From positions 496,001-560,000 of the forward strand of contig NZ_VITY01000002.1 of assembly GCF_007993935.1 (NCBI RefSeq): a stretch of 64,000 nt of DNA, read 5' to 3'. The stretch comes from Bradyrhizobium macuxiense. Lineage in GTDB: Bacteria > Pseudomonadota > Alphaproteobacteria > Rhizobiales > Xanthobacteraceae. Shown piece after piece: positions 25,031 to 34,400 of the stretch. The notes beneath the pieces were generated by a model. The model was not told the origin of the DNA. It worked only from the letters and a program-made list of their open reading frames with translations, and ran no database searches. A program made the translations under genes and the position numbers. Numbering within the stretch: position 1 is the first letter of the stretch; each line of letters starts with the position of its first letter.

Positions 25031-25990
25031 ATGACCGCTCCCCACCTCACCGACGAAGCCTCCCACGAGGAAGCTTTGCGCGACGAAGCCGCCCGTGAGG
25101 AAGCTTTGCGCGCCCGCATCCACCAGGAGATGGCCGACAGCCTCGACGAGGAACTCGAGCTCGAGCTCGACGACATCAGGCTCGACGAACTCGAGCACGA
25201 TGGGGTCGGAAAGCCGTCGATCGACCGCAAGTTCTACTTCCGCGAATTGCTGCGGCTGCAGGGCGAGCTGGTCAAGCTGCAGGACTGGGTGCAGCACGAG
25301 AAGAAGAAGGTCGTGGTGCTGTTCGAGGGCCGCGATTCCGCCGGCAAGGGCGGCGTCATCAAGCGCATCACCCAGCGGCTCAACCCGCGGGTCTGCCGCA
25401 TCGCGGCGCTGCCGGCGCCGAACGAGCGCGAGCGCACGCAATGGTACTTCCAGCGCTACGTCTCGCATCTGCCGGCCGGCGGCGAGATCGTGCTGTTCGA
25501 CCGCAGCTGGTACAACCGTGCCGGCGTCGAGAAGGTGATGGGGTTCTGCACCGACGAGCAGTATGAGGAGTTCTTCAACTCGGTGCCGGAATTCGAGCGC
25601 ATGCTGATCCGCTCCGGCACCATCCTGCTGAAATACTGGTTCTCGATCACCGACGAGGAACAGGCGTTCCGCTTCTCGATGCGGATCCAGGATCCGCTGA
25701 AGCAGTGGAAGCTGAGCCCGATGGACGTCGAGGCGCGGACCCGCTGGGAGCTCTACACCAAGGCCAAGGAAACGATGCTGGAGCGCACCCATCTGGCGGA
25801 CTCACCGTGGTGGATCGTCGATGCCGTCGACAAGAAGCGTGCCCGGCTCAACTGCATCTCGCATCTCTTGAGCCAGATCCCCTATCAGCACGTCACGCAC
25901 CAACCGGTGGTGCTGCCGCCGCGGGCGCGCAACCCCGACTATCACCGCGGCCCGATCCCGCCGGAGATGTACGTGCCGGGACGGTATTGA
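25031..25990 (+). CDS. ppk2: Polyphosphate kinase 2 (PPK2 class I)
   Basis: A 319-aa one-domain PPK2. The Walker A motif is EGRDSAGKGG at 99-108. Walker B and lid follow as IVLFDRSWYNRAGVE (about 155-170), then LIRSGTILLKYWFSI and SPMDVEARTRWELYTKAKE. It transfers phosphate between polyphosphate and nucleoside diphosphates in the cytosol. An acidic N-terminal extension (residues 9-57) contains a short tandem duplication, EEALRDEAA and EEALRARIH, mirrored in the DNA. The start ATG 25031 has only a weak Shine-Dalgarno. A CCTCTCCCCG hairpin 14 bp after the stop likely ends the transcript. Confidence 0.93.
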   Translation: MTAPHLTDEASHEEALRDEAAREEALRARIHQEMADSLDEELELELDDIRLDELEHDGVGKPSIDRKFYFRELLRLQGELVKLQDWVQHEKKKVVVLFEGRDSAGKGGVIKRITQRLNPRVCRIAALPAPNERERTQWYFQRYVSHLPAGGEIVLFDRSWYNRAGVEKVMGFCTDEQYEEFFNSVPEFERMLIRSGTILLKYWFSITDEEQAFRFSMRIQDPLKQWKLSPMDVEARTRWELYTKAKETMLERTHLADSPWWIVDAVDKKRARLNCISHLLSQIPYQHVTHQPVVLPPRARNPDYHRGPIPPEMYVPGRY

Positions 25991-26321
25991 TCCGGTCGTT
26001 TCCCCTCTCCCCGTTCTTGCGGGGGGAGGCTCGCCGCACATTTTCGGAATAATAGAATAATGCCTCTGATTTGCCCGACATGTCAAGTTGCCGTGTCGAC
26101 TGCCGGCACGCGGCCGGCTGCTTTGCATGGGGTTGTTTTCGAGTTTTTTGACGGTGCGCCCCGGCGAAGGCAGGCGATGTGCGATAGCCAGGCCGCAAGC
26201 GGGGCGAGGTGAAGAGATGGACATCTCCGCTTCGCCACGCCTACCAATGGCGCAGGCGCGCGCCCTTGCTGGCACAGGAACCCGACGCTAGGCTTCGGCG
26301 ATCTGGTGCAGGGAGGCCCGC
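25991..26321. other. 331 bp gap: terminator hairpin plus degenerate repeat-like sequence
   Basis: Bases 26004-26029 form a ten-pair stem (CCTCTCCCCG with CGGGGGGAGG, one G-U pair) right after ppk2. Bases about 26060-26158 contain TTGCCCGACATGTCAAGT and TTTGCATGGGGTTGTTTTCG. I recall these as part of an intergenic sequence common in Bradyrhizobium, but I could not check. No ORF in this gap is convincing. Confidence 0.4.
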
Positions 26322-27200
26322 TTGACTCAATCCGACGACATCAAAATTTCCGAAGATCGCCGCGACGCGCTGCGCTATGCGCTGGCGATCGGCAGCGGCG
26401 CGGCGCTCGCGGCCGCGATGGCCACACCGGCCGCGGCCCAGACGCAGGCCGACAACACGCTGGATCGCATCCGCGCCAACAAGGTGCTGCGGATCGCGGT
26501 GCTGCCGGGCGAGCTGCCCTATTTCAACAAGGACCTCGCCACCGGCACCTGGTCCGGCTTCTCGATCGAGATGGCCAACGATCTGGCGAAACTGCTCGAC
26601 GTCAAGCTGGAATATGTCGAATCGACCTACGGCAATTCGATTCTGGATCTGCAGGCCAACAAGATCGACCTCGGCTTCGCGCTCAACCCGACCCCGCAGC
26701 GCGCGCTGGTGGTGGATTTCACCAACCTCGTGTTCCCGCATCCGTTCGGCGCGATGCTGAAGAAGGGGCTCGAGGCCAAGACCTGGGCCGACATCAACAA
26801 GCCCGAGGTCAAGATCGCGGTCGACGTCGGCTCGGCCAACGAGGCCGTGGCGCGGCGCTTCGCGCCGAATGCCACCATCAAGTCGCTGAAGTCGCGCGAC
26901 GAGGTGATGCTGGAAATGTCGTCGGGCCGCGTCGATTGCGTGGTCAACGCACTGGTGCTCGGGCTGACCGCGATCGCCAAGAACCCGAATCTCGGCACCT
27001 ACAAGATCTTGGCCTCGCCCTCGGTGACGATCGCGAGCGGCACCGCGGTGCGGCGCGAACAGGACAAGCGCTGGCGCGATTTCCTCTCGGTGTGGATCGA
27101 CTACAACCGCGGCATCGGCCAGATGCGCGAATGGTTCGTCAAGGGCCTCGGGCTTGCCGGCGTCAAGCCCGAGGACGTGCCGGTGGAGCTGAATATCTGA
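26322..27200 (+). CDS. Amino-acid ABC transporter substrate-binding protein
   Basis: A 292-aa periplasmic solute-binding protein of the family-3 (PBPb) type. The long N-region carries Arg-Arg in DRRDALRYALAIGSGAA followed by a hydrophobic stretch and AAAQ, so export may be by the Tat route. The mature domain has VLRIAVLPGELPYF, WSGFSIEMANDLAKLL, DLGFALNPTPQRA and VAVDVGSANEAVARR-like segments that form the bilobed fold. The start is an unusual TTG at 26322, supported by GGGAGG 5 nt upstream. It is convergent with an amino-acid ABC permease and separated from it by a shared terminator; the two probably work together. No ATPase is in the window nearby. Confidence 0.87.
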   Translation: MTQSDDIKISEDRRDALRYALAIGSGAALAAAMATPAAAQTQADNTLDRIRANKVLRIAVLPGELPYFNKDLATGTWSGFSIEMANDLAKLLDVKLEYVESTYGNSILDLQANKIDLGFALNPTPQRALVVDFTNLVFPHPFGAMLKKGLEAKTWADINKPEVKIAVDVGSANEAVARRFAPNATIKSLKSRDEVMLEMSSGRVDCVVNALVLGLTAIAKNPNLGTYKILASPSVTIASGTAVRREQDKRWRDFLSVWIDYNRGIGQMREWFVKGLGLAGVKPEDVPVELNI

Positions 27201-27220
27201 GGGGACAAAGTCGTCTCTAA

Positions 27221-27247
27221 CCTCTCCCCGCCCTTTGCGGGGAGAGG
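27221..27247. terminator. Bidirectional terminator-like hairpin
   Basis: CCTCTCCCCGC and GCGGGGAGAGG form a perfect 11-bp stem with loop CCTTT. It lies exactly between the convergent binding-protein and permease genes and can serve both. There is no strong T-run. Confidence 0.6.
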
Positions 27248-27258
27248 GAGAAGACAGA

Positions 27259-27927
27259 TCACACCTTGTCGTAAGTCAGTCCGCGCTCCAGCCGGCGGGC
27301 CACCAGCGTCGACGGGAACAGGATCGCAAAATAGATCAGCGCGACGATGGTGTAGACCTCGAGCGGCCGATAGGTGTCGGCGTTGATCAAGGTCGCGTTG
27401 TAGACGAGGTCGGGCACCGCGATGATCGAAACCAGCGAGGTGTTCTTCAGCTGGGTCACCGACTGGTTGACATAGGGCGCCATCATCGGCTTCAGCGCCT
27501 GCGGCAGGATCACGAGCCGCATCAGGCGCCAGCCGCGGAAGCCGAGCGCCTTCGCCGCATCCCACTGCCCGACCGGCACGCTCTCGATCGAGCCGCGCAC
27601 GATCTCCGCATAGAACGCGCCGCCATAGAGCGACAGCACGCTGACCGCTGCGACATGCGCCGGGATGTTGACGCCGATCACCACCGGAAAGGCGTAGTAG
27701 AACCAGATGATCTGCACCAGCAGCGGCGTGCAGCGGAAGGTTTCGATATAGGCGATCAGGAGCCAGTCGATCACCGGAATGCGCCGCAGGCGCAGCATGC
27801 CGACGATCAGGCCGATCAGCATGCCCAGGATGATGGTTCCGATGGTGTAGGCGATGGTCCAGCCGAGCCCGAGCCAGAACAGGTGGCTGTACTTGGCGAG
27901 GATCCCGAAATCCCAGACGTAGTTCAT
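27259..27927 (-). CDS. Amino-acid ABC transporter permease (HisM/GlnP type)
   Basis: A 222-aa inner-membrane protein with five hydrophobic segments. The cytoplasmic EAA loop that contacts the ATPase is QWDAAKALGFRGWRLMRLVI followed by LPQALKPMMAPYVNQ. GTIILGMLIGLIVGMLRLRR near the N-terminus is also typical. It forms half of the translocation channel for a polar or related amino acid, possibly as a homodimer. It follows the DadA-like gene by 73 bp on the same strand, which suggests uptake coupled to amino-acid oxidation. Confidence 0.9.
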   Translation of the reverse strand: MNYVWDFGILAKYSHLFWLGLGWTIAYTIGTIILGMLIGLIVGMLRLRRIPVIDWLLIAYIETFRCTPLLVQIIWFYYAFPVVIGVNIPAHVAAVSVLSLYGGAFYAEIVRGSIESVPVGQWDAAKALGFRGWRLMRLVILPQALKPMMAPYVNQSVTQLKNTSLVSIIAVPDLVYNATLINADTYRPLEVYTIVALIYFAILFPSTLVARRLERGLTYDKV

Positions 27928-28000
27928 CCTGCCCCTCGGTTGCCGCGCGTTCCCCTCCGCCTGGCTTGCGGCCCCAGCATCGCAGGCGGCCTCGCGCGAG

Positions 28001-29260
28001 TCACGCGATATACCGGCCGGGTGAAAATGCCGTCACGTCGAACGGCGGCGCGTCGCCCGCGATCATCGCCGCGATCGCGGCACCGGTTCCGGGGCCGGTG
28101 GTGAAACCGATATGCTGGTTGCCGAAGGCGAGCCAGAGACCGCGATGCCGCGGCGCTCCACCGATCATCGGCAGGCTGTCGGGCAGCGTCGGCCGCGCGC
28201 CGCGCCAGCGCTCGCCGATCGCATCGCCGAATTCGACCACGCTGCGCGCCATCGGCACCACGGCCTCGAGCTGCGAAAAATCCGACGGCGCGTCGCGCGC
28301 GGTGAGCTCGACGCCGCTGGTGACGCGAATCCCCTGCTCCATCGGCGTCATCAGGAAGCTGCCCTCCGCATCATGGATCGGCCGCAGCAATTTGCGTGCC
28401 GGGTTCGGCACGAAATGCTGGTGATAGCCGCGCTCGAATGCCAGCGGCACCCGATAGCCGAGCGGTCGCAGCAGCTCGGCTGACCAAGGTCCGAGCGCGA
28501 CCACGACATGGCGCGCGGCGATCTCGCCGCTAGCAAGCTGCACCCGCCAACCGTCGCCCTGCGGCGCGATCCGCCGGATCTCGGATTGCCGCACCGTGCC
28601 GCCGCCAGAGGCAAGCAACTGCGCATAGGCCTTCACCACCTCGCCCGGTGAATCGACCGATGCCGTCTGGGTGTGCAGCAGGCCGACACTATAGGCAGGG
28701 ATGATGTTGGGCTCGAGCGCCGAGATTGCCTGGCGATCGAGCACCTCACTTTTGATGCCGAACTCGGCAAGCGCGGCCTGCTCGGCCTCGACGGCCGCGA
28801 GCCCGTCGCCGCGCCAGGCCTTCAGCCAGCCGGTCTCGCGGATGCGATGGCCGGCGCCGGCCTGCACGATCCAGTCGCGATGCAGCGTCAGCGACGTTCC
28901 GATCAGGTCGTGCAGCGCGGCGGCGCGCGGCTTGGTCTGAGACGGTATTGCGGCGGCGAGGAAGCGGATCACCCAGCCGGCATTGCCGAGCGCCCAGGGA
29001 AGATTCCAGCGCAGCGCCGGATGCCTGTTGGTGAGATATTTCGGCAGGTTCTTCAGCAGCGACGGCGTGTTGAGCGGCAGGATCGAGCCGGACGAGATGA
29101 TGCCGGCATTGCCGTAGGAGGTTTCGCTGCCGGGCTCGCGGCGGTCGACGATGACGACCGAGAGCCCGAGCCGCCGTGCGGCAAGGCCTGCCGAGACGCC
29201 GACCATGCCGGCGCCGAGCACGGCGACATCGACCTGCTGTGCTGGCGCGCCCTCGCTCAT
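28001..29260 (-). CDS. FAD-dependent D-amino-acid dehydrogenase (DadA-like)
   Basis: A 419-aa DAO-family flavoprotein. The FAD motif is VAVLGAGMVGVSAGLAARR at residues 12-30, followed by the second FAD contact SYGNAGIIS. The C-terminal part has GARPTLPDSLPMIGGAP and LWLAFGNQHIGFTTGPGTG, a DadA/glycine-oxidase signature. It deaminates a D-amino acid or sarcosine-like amine, passing electrons to the respiratory chain. The start at 29260 is 4 bp after the SDR stop codon, so both are co-transcribed. Together with the downstream ABC permease it forms an amino-acid utilisation unit. Confidence 0.85.
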   Translation of the reverse strand: MSEGAPAQQVDVAVLGAGMVGVSAGLAARRLGLSVVIVDRREPGSETSYGNAGIISSGSILPLNTPSLLKNLPKYLTNRHPALRWNLPWALGNAGWVIRFLAAAIPSQTKPRAAALHDLIGTSLTLHRDWIVQAGAGHRIRETGWLKAWRGDGLAAVEAEQAALAEFGIKSEVLDRQAISALEPNIIPAYSVGLLHTQTASVDSPGEVVKAYAQLLASGGGTVRQSEIRRIAPQGDGWRVQLASGEIAARHVVVALGPWSAELLRPLGYRVPLAFERGYHQHFVPNPARKLLRPIHDAEGSFLMTPMEQGIRVTSGVELTARDAPSDFSQLEAVVPMARSVVEFGDAIGERWRGARPTLPDSLPMIGGAPRHRGLWLAFGNQHIGFTTGPGTGAAIAAMIAGDAPPFDVTAFSPGRYIA

Positions 29261-29264
29261 GCCG

Positions 29265-30023
29265 TCACATCAAGGTCAGGCCGCCATCGACCGGCAGCGT
29301 CGCACCAGTGACGTGGCCCGCGTCCGGCGACAGCAGGAACGCGACGACGGCGGCGACCTCGTCGGGCTCGGCCAGCCGCTGCATCGGATTGGCTTTCGCC
29401 ACCCGCTCCCAGGTCGCGATATCGAGCGCGCCGAACAGGCCGGGATCCTTGCGGGTATAGCCGGGCATCACGACATTTGAGGTGGCACCTGATGCGGCGA
29501 GCTCGATCGCCAGCGACTTCACCAGCACTTCGAGCGCGGCCTTCGCGGCGGCCGATCCCGGATAGGTCGCACCCGGCACGAAGCGATGCGGCCCGAAGCT
29601 GGAGACCGCAACGACGCGACCTTGCGCGCCGCGCGTGAGATCAGGCAGCGCGGCCGCCGTGATTTCATGGAATGCCGCCGCCATCACCGCAAAAGCGCGC
29701 TCCAGCGCCGCGCGCGGCAGGCTGGCGAATTCGCGCCGGTCGGCAAAGCCCGCCGCGTGCACGATGGTATCGATCGGCCCGAACGCGGCACGCGTTGCTG
29801 CGACCAGCGACGAACCCGCGCCGGCAGCGGCGAGATCGCCGGTAGAAACCGCGACCTTGGCGCCCTTGTTGCGGCATTCCTCGGCAACCGCATTCAGCCG
29901 CTCGAGGCCGGCGGCGTCGGTGCCCTGGCCATGCAGCATCAGGGATTGATCGGGGCCAGCGAGCCGGCGCGCGACCGCGGCGCCAATGCCGGAGCCGCCT
30001 CCCGTGATGATTGAAACGCGCAT
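29265..30023 (-). CDS. SDR family oxidoreductase with altered active-site spacing
   Basis: A 252-aa classical SDR. The NAD(P) motif is ITGGGSGIGAAVARRLAG. Catalytic Ser candidates are Ser141 and Ser142 (VAVSSFG). The active-site Lys161 lies in GSAAAKAALE, but the residue four before it, normally Tyr, is Ser157. The only nearby Tyr is Tyr154, seven positions before the Lys and 13 after Ser141, so a three-residue insertion may have shifted the Tyr-Lys pair. The enzyme may be non-catalytic or atypical. It is the first gene of an SDR, DadA, permease unit. The Shine-Dalgarno is weak. Confidence 0.8.
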   Translation of the reverse strand: MRVSIITGGGSGIGAAVARRLAGPDQSLMLHGQGTDAAGLERLNAVAEECRNKGAKVAVSTGDLAAAGAGSSLVAATRAAFGPIDTIVHAAGFADRREFASLPRAALERAFAVMAAAFHEITAAALPDLTRGAQGRVVAVSSFGPHRFVPGATYPGSAAAKAALEVLVKSLAIELAASGATSNVVMPGYTRKDPGLFGALDIATWERVAKANPMQRLAEPDEVAAVVAFLLSPDAGHVTGATLPVDGGLTLM

Positions 30024-30110
30024 CGGGTGGGTGCTGTCAGTACTCTCGAGGACAGCGAACTATAGGTTCGGTGCCACGAAATGCAAATTGCGCGCCGCGA
30101 GCACCGATCC

Positions 30111-30195
30111 GTAGGGTGGGTTAGCCGGAGGCGTAACCCACCTCTTCTCGCACCGCGCGATAGTCGGTGGGTTACGCTTCGCTAACCCACCCTAC
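30111..30195. repeat. Inverted repeat of a third family
   Basis: The arms GTAGGGTGGGTTAGC and GCTAACCCACCCTAC are perfect 15-mers enclosing GTAACCCACC and GGTGGGTTAC, so the 85 bp element can fold into one long hairpin. It lies between the SDR start and the alcohol dehydrogenase stop. Confidence 0.9.
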
Positions 30196-30205
30196 AAGAC
30201 CGAAC

Positions 30206-31288
30206 TCAGCGCCACGGCTCGACCAGGATCTTGGTGTGCGCCTCCGGATTGGCGAGATCGGCAAACGCCTGCGCGACGCCGTCGATGCCGACGCGGCCGG
30301 TGACCAGCGAGGCGGCATCGACCTGGCCTTCGGCGATCAGGCGCAGCGAATAGGCGAACTCCTCCGGCGTGTAGCCGAGCACGTACTGGACGTTGAGCTC
30401 CTTGATGATGCCGAGCATCGGCTCTGACTTGTCGGTCTCCATGCAGACGCCGACCACGACGACACGCGCGCTGCGCGGCGCGCCCTCGAACACCTGCTGC
30501 AACACGCCGGGCACGCCGACGCATTCGAAGATCAGCGCGGGCTTCAGCGGCGGCAGCAGCGCCTGCATCGGCGGCCGCGCCGCCTTCTCCGCTTCGGACA
30601 TCTGGGCATGCTCGGCCCAGCTCGCATAGGGCTGCGTCTTCGCGGGATCGACCACGACATCGGCGCCCATCTTCTCGGCAAGCAGCCGCCGCGCCGGCGA
30701 ATAATCCGCGGCAACGATCGGGCCGAGCCCCCTGATCTTGAGCGCCGCGATCACCGCAAGACCCACCGGCCCGCAGCCGATCACCAGCGGCACCTCACCG
30801 CCCTGGATGTTGGCCATCGCCACTGCATGCACGCCGACCGCAAGCGGCTCGGTGAGCGCGGCGTGCTCGGCGGCAAGGCCGTTCGGCACTTCGAGCAGCA
30901 GCGGCTCGCTGAGCAGCATCTGCTCGGCATAGGCGCCAGCATAATCGTTGGAATAGCCGATGCCCTTGGGGCCCTCCGGCGTCAGCAGCGCCGGCAGCGA
31001 GCACACACGCGTGCCGGGCTTCAGCTTGCGCGTGGTGTTCGGGCCGTAATCGAGGACTTCGCAGCAAAACTCGTGGCCGAACACGACGTCGCGCGACAGA
31101 TCCATCGGCGTGCGGCCGGGCAGAAACTTGCTCAGCTCCACCATTCGGTGGGCGTGCTTGCGCGCGTGCAGATCGGAACCGCAGATGCCGCAGGCGAGCG
31201 ACTTGACCAGCACCTGGCCGGCGCCAGGCTTCGGTTCCGGCATCTGGTCGACGACAATCTCGCCGTTTCTGAAGATCGCTGCGCGCAT
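30206..31288 (-). CDS. Zinc-binding alcohol dehydrogenase (MDR superfamily)
   Basis: A 360-aa medium-chain dehydrogenase. Catalytic zinc ligands are Cys33 in ACGICGSDLH, the His-Glu pair in FGHEF and the Glu of LTEPLAVGVHAV. The cofactor site is VIGCGPVGLAVIAALK, then VAADYSP, whose Asp suggests NAD. The four-Cys structural zinc loop of classical ADH is absent, and a Pro/Ala/Glu-rich insertion (about residues 218-245) is present. It oxidises a secondary alcohol or polyol; the substrate is unknown. GGAGGGACC directly precedes ATG 31288, a strong site. It may be transcribed with the SDR behind it, although the 85 bp inverted repeat intervenes. Confidence 0.87.
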   Translation of the reverse strand: MRAAIFRNGEIVVDQMPEPKPGAGQVLVKSLACGICGSDLHARKHAHRMVELSKFLPGRTPMDLSRDVVFGHEFCCEVLDYGPNTTRKLKPGTRVCSLPALLTPEGPKGIGYSNDYAGAYAEQMLLSEPLLLEVPNGLAAEHAALTEPLAVGVHAVAMANIQGGEVPLVIGCGPVGLAVIAALKIRGLGPIVAADYSPARRLLAEKMGADVVVDPAKTQPYASWAEHAQMSEAEKAARPPMQALLPPLKPALIFECVGVPGVLQQVFEGAPRSARVVVVGVCMETDKSEPMLGIIKELNVQYVLGYTPEEFAYSLRLIAEGQVDAASLVTGRVGIDGVAQAFADLANPEAHTKILVEPWR

Positions 31289-31328
31289 GGTCCCTCCCGC
31301 GTGGGTTTTGTCCCACTCATTCTGATGG

Positions 31329-31349
31329 GTATTTCGTACCGCGAAATAC
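31329..31349. other. Hairpin between alcohol dehydrogenase and autotransporter
   Basis: GTATTTCG and CGAAATAC form a perfect 8-bp stem around TACCG. A second stem, CGCGGA with TCCGCG, follows at about 31354-31370. The pair sits 60 bp downstream of the autotransporter stop and 40 bp upstream of the dehydrogenase start, so it is either the autotransporter terminator or a leader structure. Confidence 0.4.
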
Positions 31350-31408
31350 GCTGTCGCGGATCAAGTCCGCGTCAGACTTTCACTTGTAGGACGCTATAGC
31401 ACGGAGGG

Positions 31409-34400
31409 TCACCACGTATAGCGCATAACGCCCTTGCCGGCGTAGGACTGCGTCACGCCGGAGAATTCGCCCTCGAAGGTCGCGGCCGCCGACCAGCCGT
31501 TCCGCCACTTCATCTCGAGCGAGGCCGTGGTCAGCGCGGAGTCGCTGGCCTGTGCCGCGCCGTTGACCACGAAGGCCGCGCCGGGCAATGCCTGGAACAC
31601 AGCACCAACATTGCGGTTCGGGTTGAAGTCATGTGCCCAGGCGACGCGGCCACGCAGCGTCAGGATGCCGCCATCGACCGCGAACGACTTGTCGGTGCGC
31701 AGCCCGAGCTCGCTCCTGACGTCGGTGACGCTCTTCGCCGCATAGTTCAGTGCGAAGGCTCCGCCGCCGGCGACCACGCTTTCGGCATAGGCCGGCAGCT
31801 CGAAGCTGGCGAACTGCGCGGCAGCGTAAGGCGTCAGCCCGATCCACGGCGTGGCGTAGCGATAGCCGCCCTCGAGCCGGCCCGACCACGCATTGGCATT
31901 GAAGTTGGCGCGGAGACGATCGACGCCCGCGGCGGTGACGATGCGGTCGGTGGTGATGTCCTGCGAGCCATAAGCGAGCGCTGCGCTCAGATACGCCGCG
32001 CCAATAGTGTGGCGCACGAAGGCGCCAGCCTGGAACAGGTCGGAGCGGCCCCAGCCGAGCCCGTTGACGCTGAAGCTGGTGCCGCCGCCGGCCAGCGCAA
32101 CGCCGGCAATGGTGTTCGGTGAGAAGCGGTAGTCGGCGCCGACCGCCGTGCCATAGACGCTGCTGCTGCTGTTGTTCGAGCCCAGCGCCGCATTGCCGCC
32201 GGTGGTCTGCGAGCCGCCATAGCCTGCCGCCCAGACGCTCCATCGCTGCGCGAAATCGAGTTGCTGCGGCGGCACCTTGGTATAGATCGCAGCGAGCGCG
32301 TCGTGCGGCTCGGACTTGCGCGCCGCATAGGCGAGCGAGGCGCTCTCCTCGGCGAACGGCACAGCGCCCGCGCCATCACTGACACCGCCATCGCGTCCGG
32401 CCACGAACGGATCGGTCAACAGCCCGATGAACTGAATCATCGCGTTGAACGTCGCCTGCTGCGATCCGGTCGCGCCCTCGCCCGACACCTGCGTCAGGCC
32501 ATTGGGCGAGAGCCCCGCGTAGGCCGCGTTGATGCCGCCATTGGCATTGAAGAAATTCTGCAAGGTGGTGGCGACGTTGCTCTGATTGACGTTGAGCTTC
32601 GATTTCGCGGCGTAGTCGAGCGCGAAGTTGAGGTAGGCATGGTTGGCGTCGTAGCCGAGCGTCGCGACCAATCCCGACGGCAGCCCGGTCGAATCGACGC
32701 CGGCAAACGCGCCGCTGCGGCCGCCGGCCGTCGACAGGATGGTGTATTGCTTCATCACCGTGCTGCCGGCAGCGACGCTGACGCCGACCGAGCCGGCCAG
32801 CGTCGCGCCACCGGCCACCTTGGCCGATGTCGACGCGGTCGAATTGAGCCCGACGAGATACAGCGCACCGGACTGGAAGGCGAGATTGCCTGCCACGTTC
32901 AGGAACGAGCCCGGTGCAGCATTGCCCGGCAGCAGGATGCCGCCGCTTGCAATTGTCGTATTACCGACAGTGCCGCTCCCGGAGAGCGCACCGCCCGAAT
33001 TCACCGTCACCGAGCTCGACGACACAATCGAGCCGTCGACCTGCAAGACGCCGCCATTGACGACGGTGCTGCCGGTATAGGTGTTGGCGCCCGACAGGAT
33101 CAGCGTGCCGCTGCCGGTCTTTTCCAGATTGCCGGGCCCAGCCGGGCCGCAGCCGCAGGGATTGGAATCGGCGATGACGCCGCTGACATTGGTCGAGAGG
33201 TTATTGCCGCCGACGGCGAGCGTATTGCCGCCGCCGATATAGTAGGTGCCCGAGCCCGCGATCGAGCCCGCCGTGATGCGACCGTCACCGCCCGGTCCAA
33301 GGCTGCCGCCGAAATCCACGAAGCCCGTGCCGTTGGTGATGAACTGCGCGGCGCCGCCGGTCGAATTGCCTGCGAATCTGACGTTGGCGCCGCTCTCGGT
33401 GGTGATCGCGGCGTTGCCGGCCGTTGCGTAGGCGTCAAACGTCAGCGCGCCGCCTGAACGGTTGATGATCGTGGCGTTGCCCGCGGTCGGAGCTTCCGTC
33501 AAGCTGAAGCCCGACGTGCCGAAATAGGTAAGCCCGCTATTGTCGATCGTCGCGCTCGCCGCGGTGCTGTTCTGGAAGAAAGCGATATAGCCGGTCGCGG
33601 TCGTGGTGATCGTCGCCGACCCGGCCGACGAGAATTCGAAAAACTGTGTCGAGCCACCATTGTTGCCATTGGTGATGGTGGCCTGACCCGCATTGGTGTG
33701 GCCCAGGAACACAACGCCGCCGCCATCATGGTTGTCGAACACGGCCTTGCCGGCCGTGCTGGTGTCCAAGCCACCGGGAGGACCAAGCGCGTCGCCGAAC
33801 ACCACGGTGCCGCCGTTGGTGTTGGTGAAGGTGGCATTGCCGGCAGAACTGGTGTCGCGGAAGATGGTCAGGGCACCGTTGGTATTGCTCACGGTCGCGT
33901 TGCCCGCGGTGCTGCTGTCGCGAAACTCCGTGACGCCGGAATTCACGTTGACGATCGTCGCCGTCGACGCCGTCGTGGAATTGTAGAACGTCGTGGTGGC
34001 GATCCCGCTGAAGCCATCGTTGACGATCTTCGTGATGCCCGCCGTGTTGGCATTGACGATGTCGAACTTGCCGTCGACATTGACCTGGCCGACGATCGAG
34101 GCGGTGTGCGTCGCATCACCAAGCTGCAACGTCGCGCAATCGCAGATCGTGGTGCCGCCGGTATAGGTGTTGGCGCCTGTCAGCACCACGCGGCCGAGGC
34201 CACCAGAATTATCCAGCACCGTCAGCTTGCCGGGGCCGTTGCCGTCGGTGATGTTGCCGGCGATCGTGAGCGTCGTGCCGTTGGCGTCGATCGAGCTGCC
34301 GATCGCCGAGGCGTTGACCTTGAAATTGTTGCCAAAGGTCAGGTTGCTCAGGCCGTCGGCCTGGAACGAGGCATTGTCGAGCGTGACCGTGCCCGATCCG

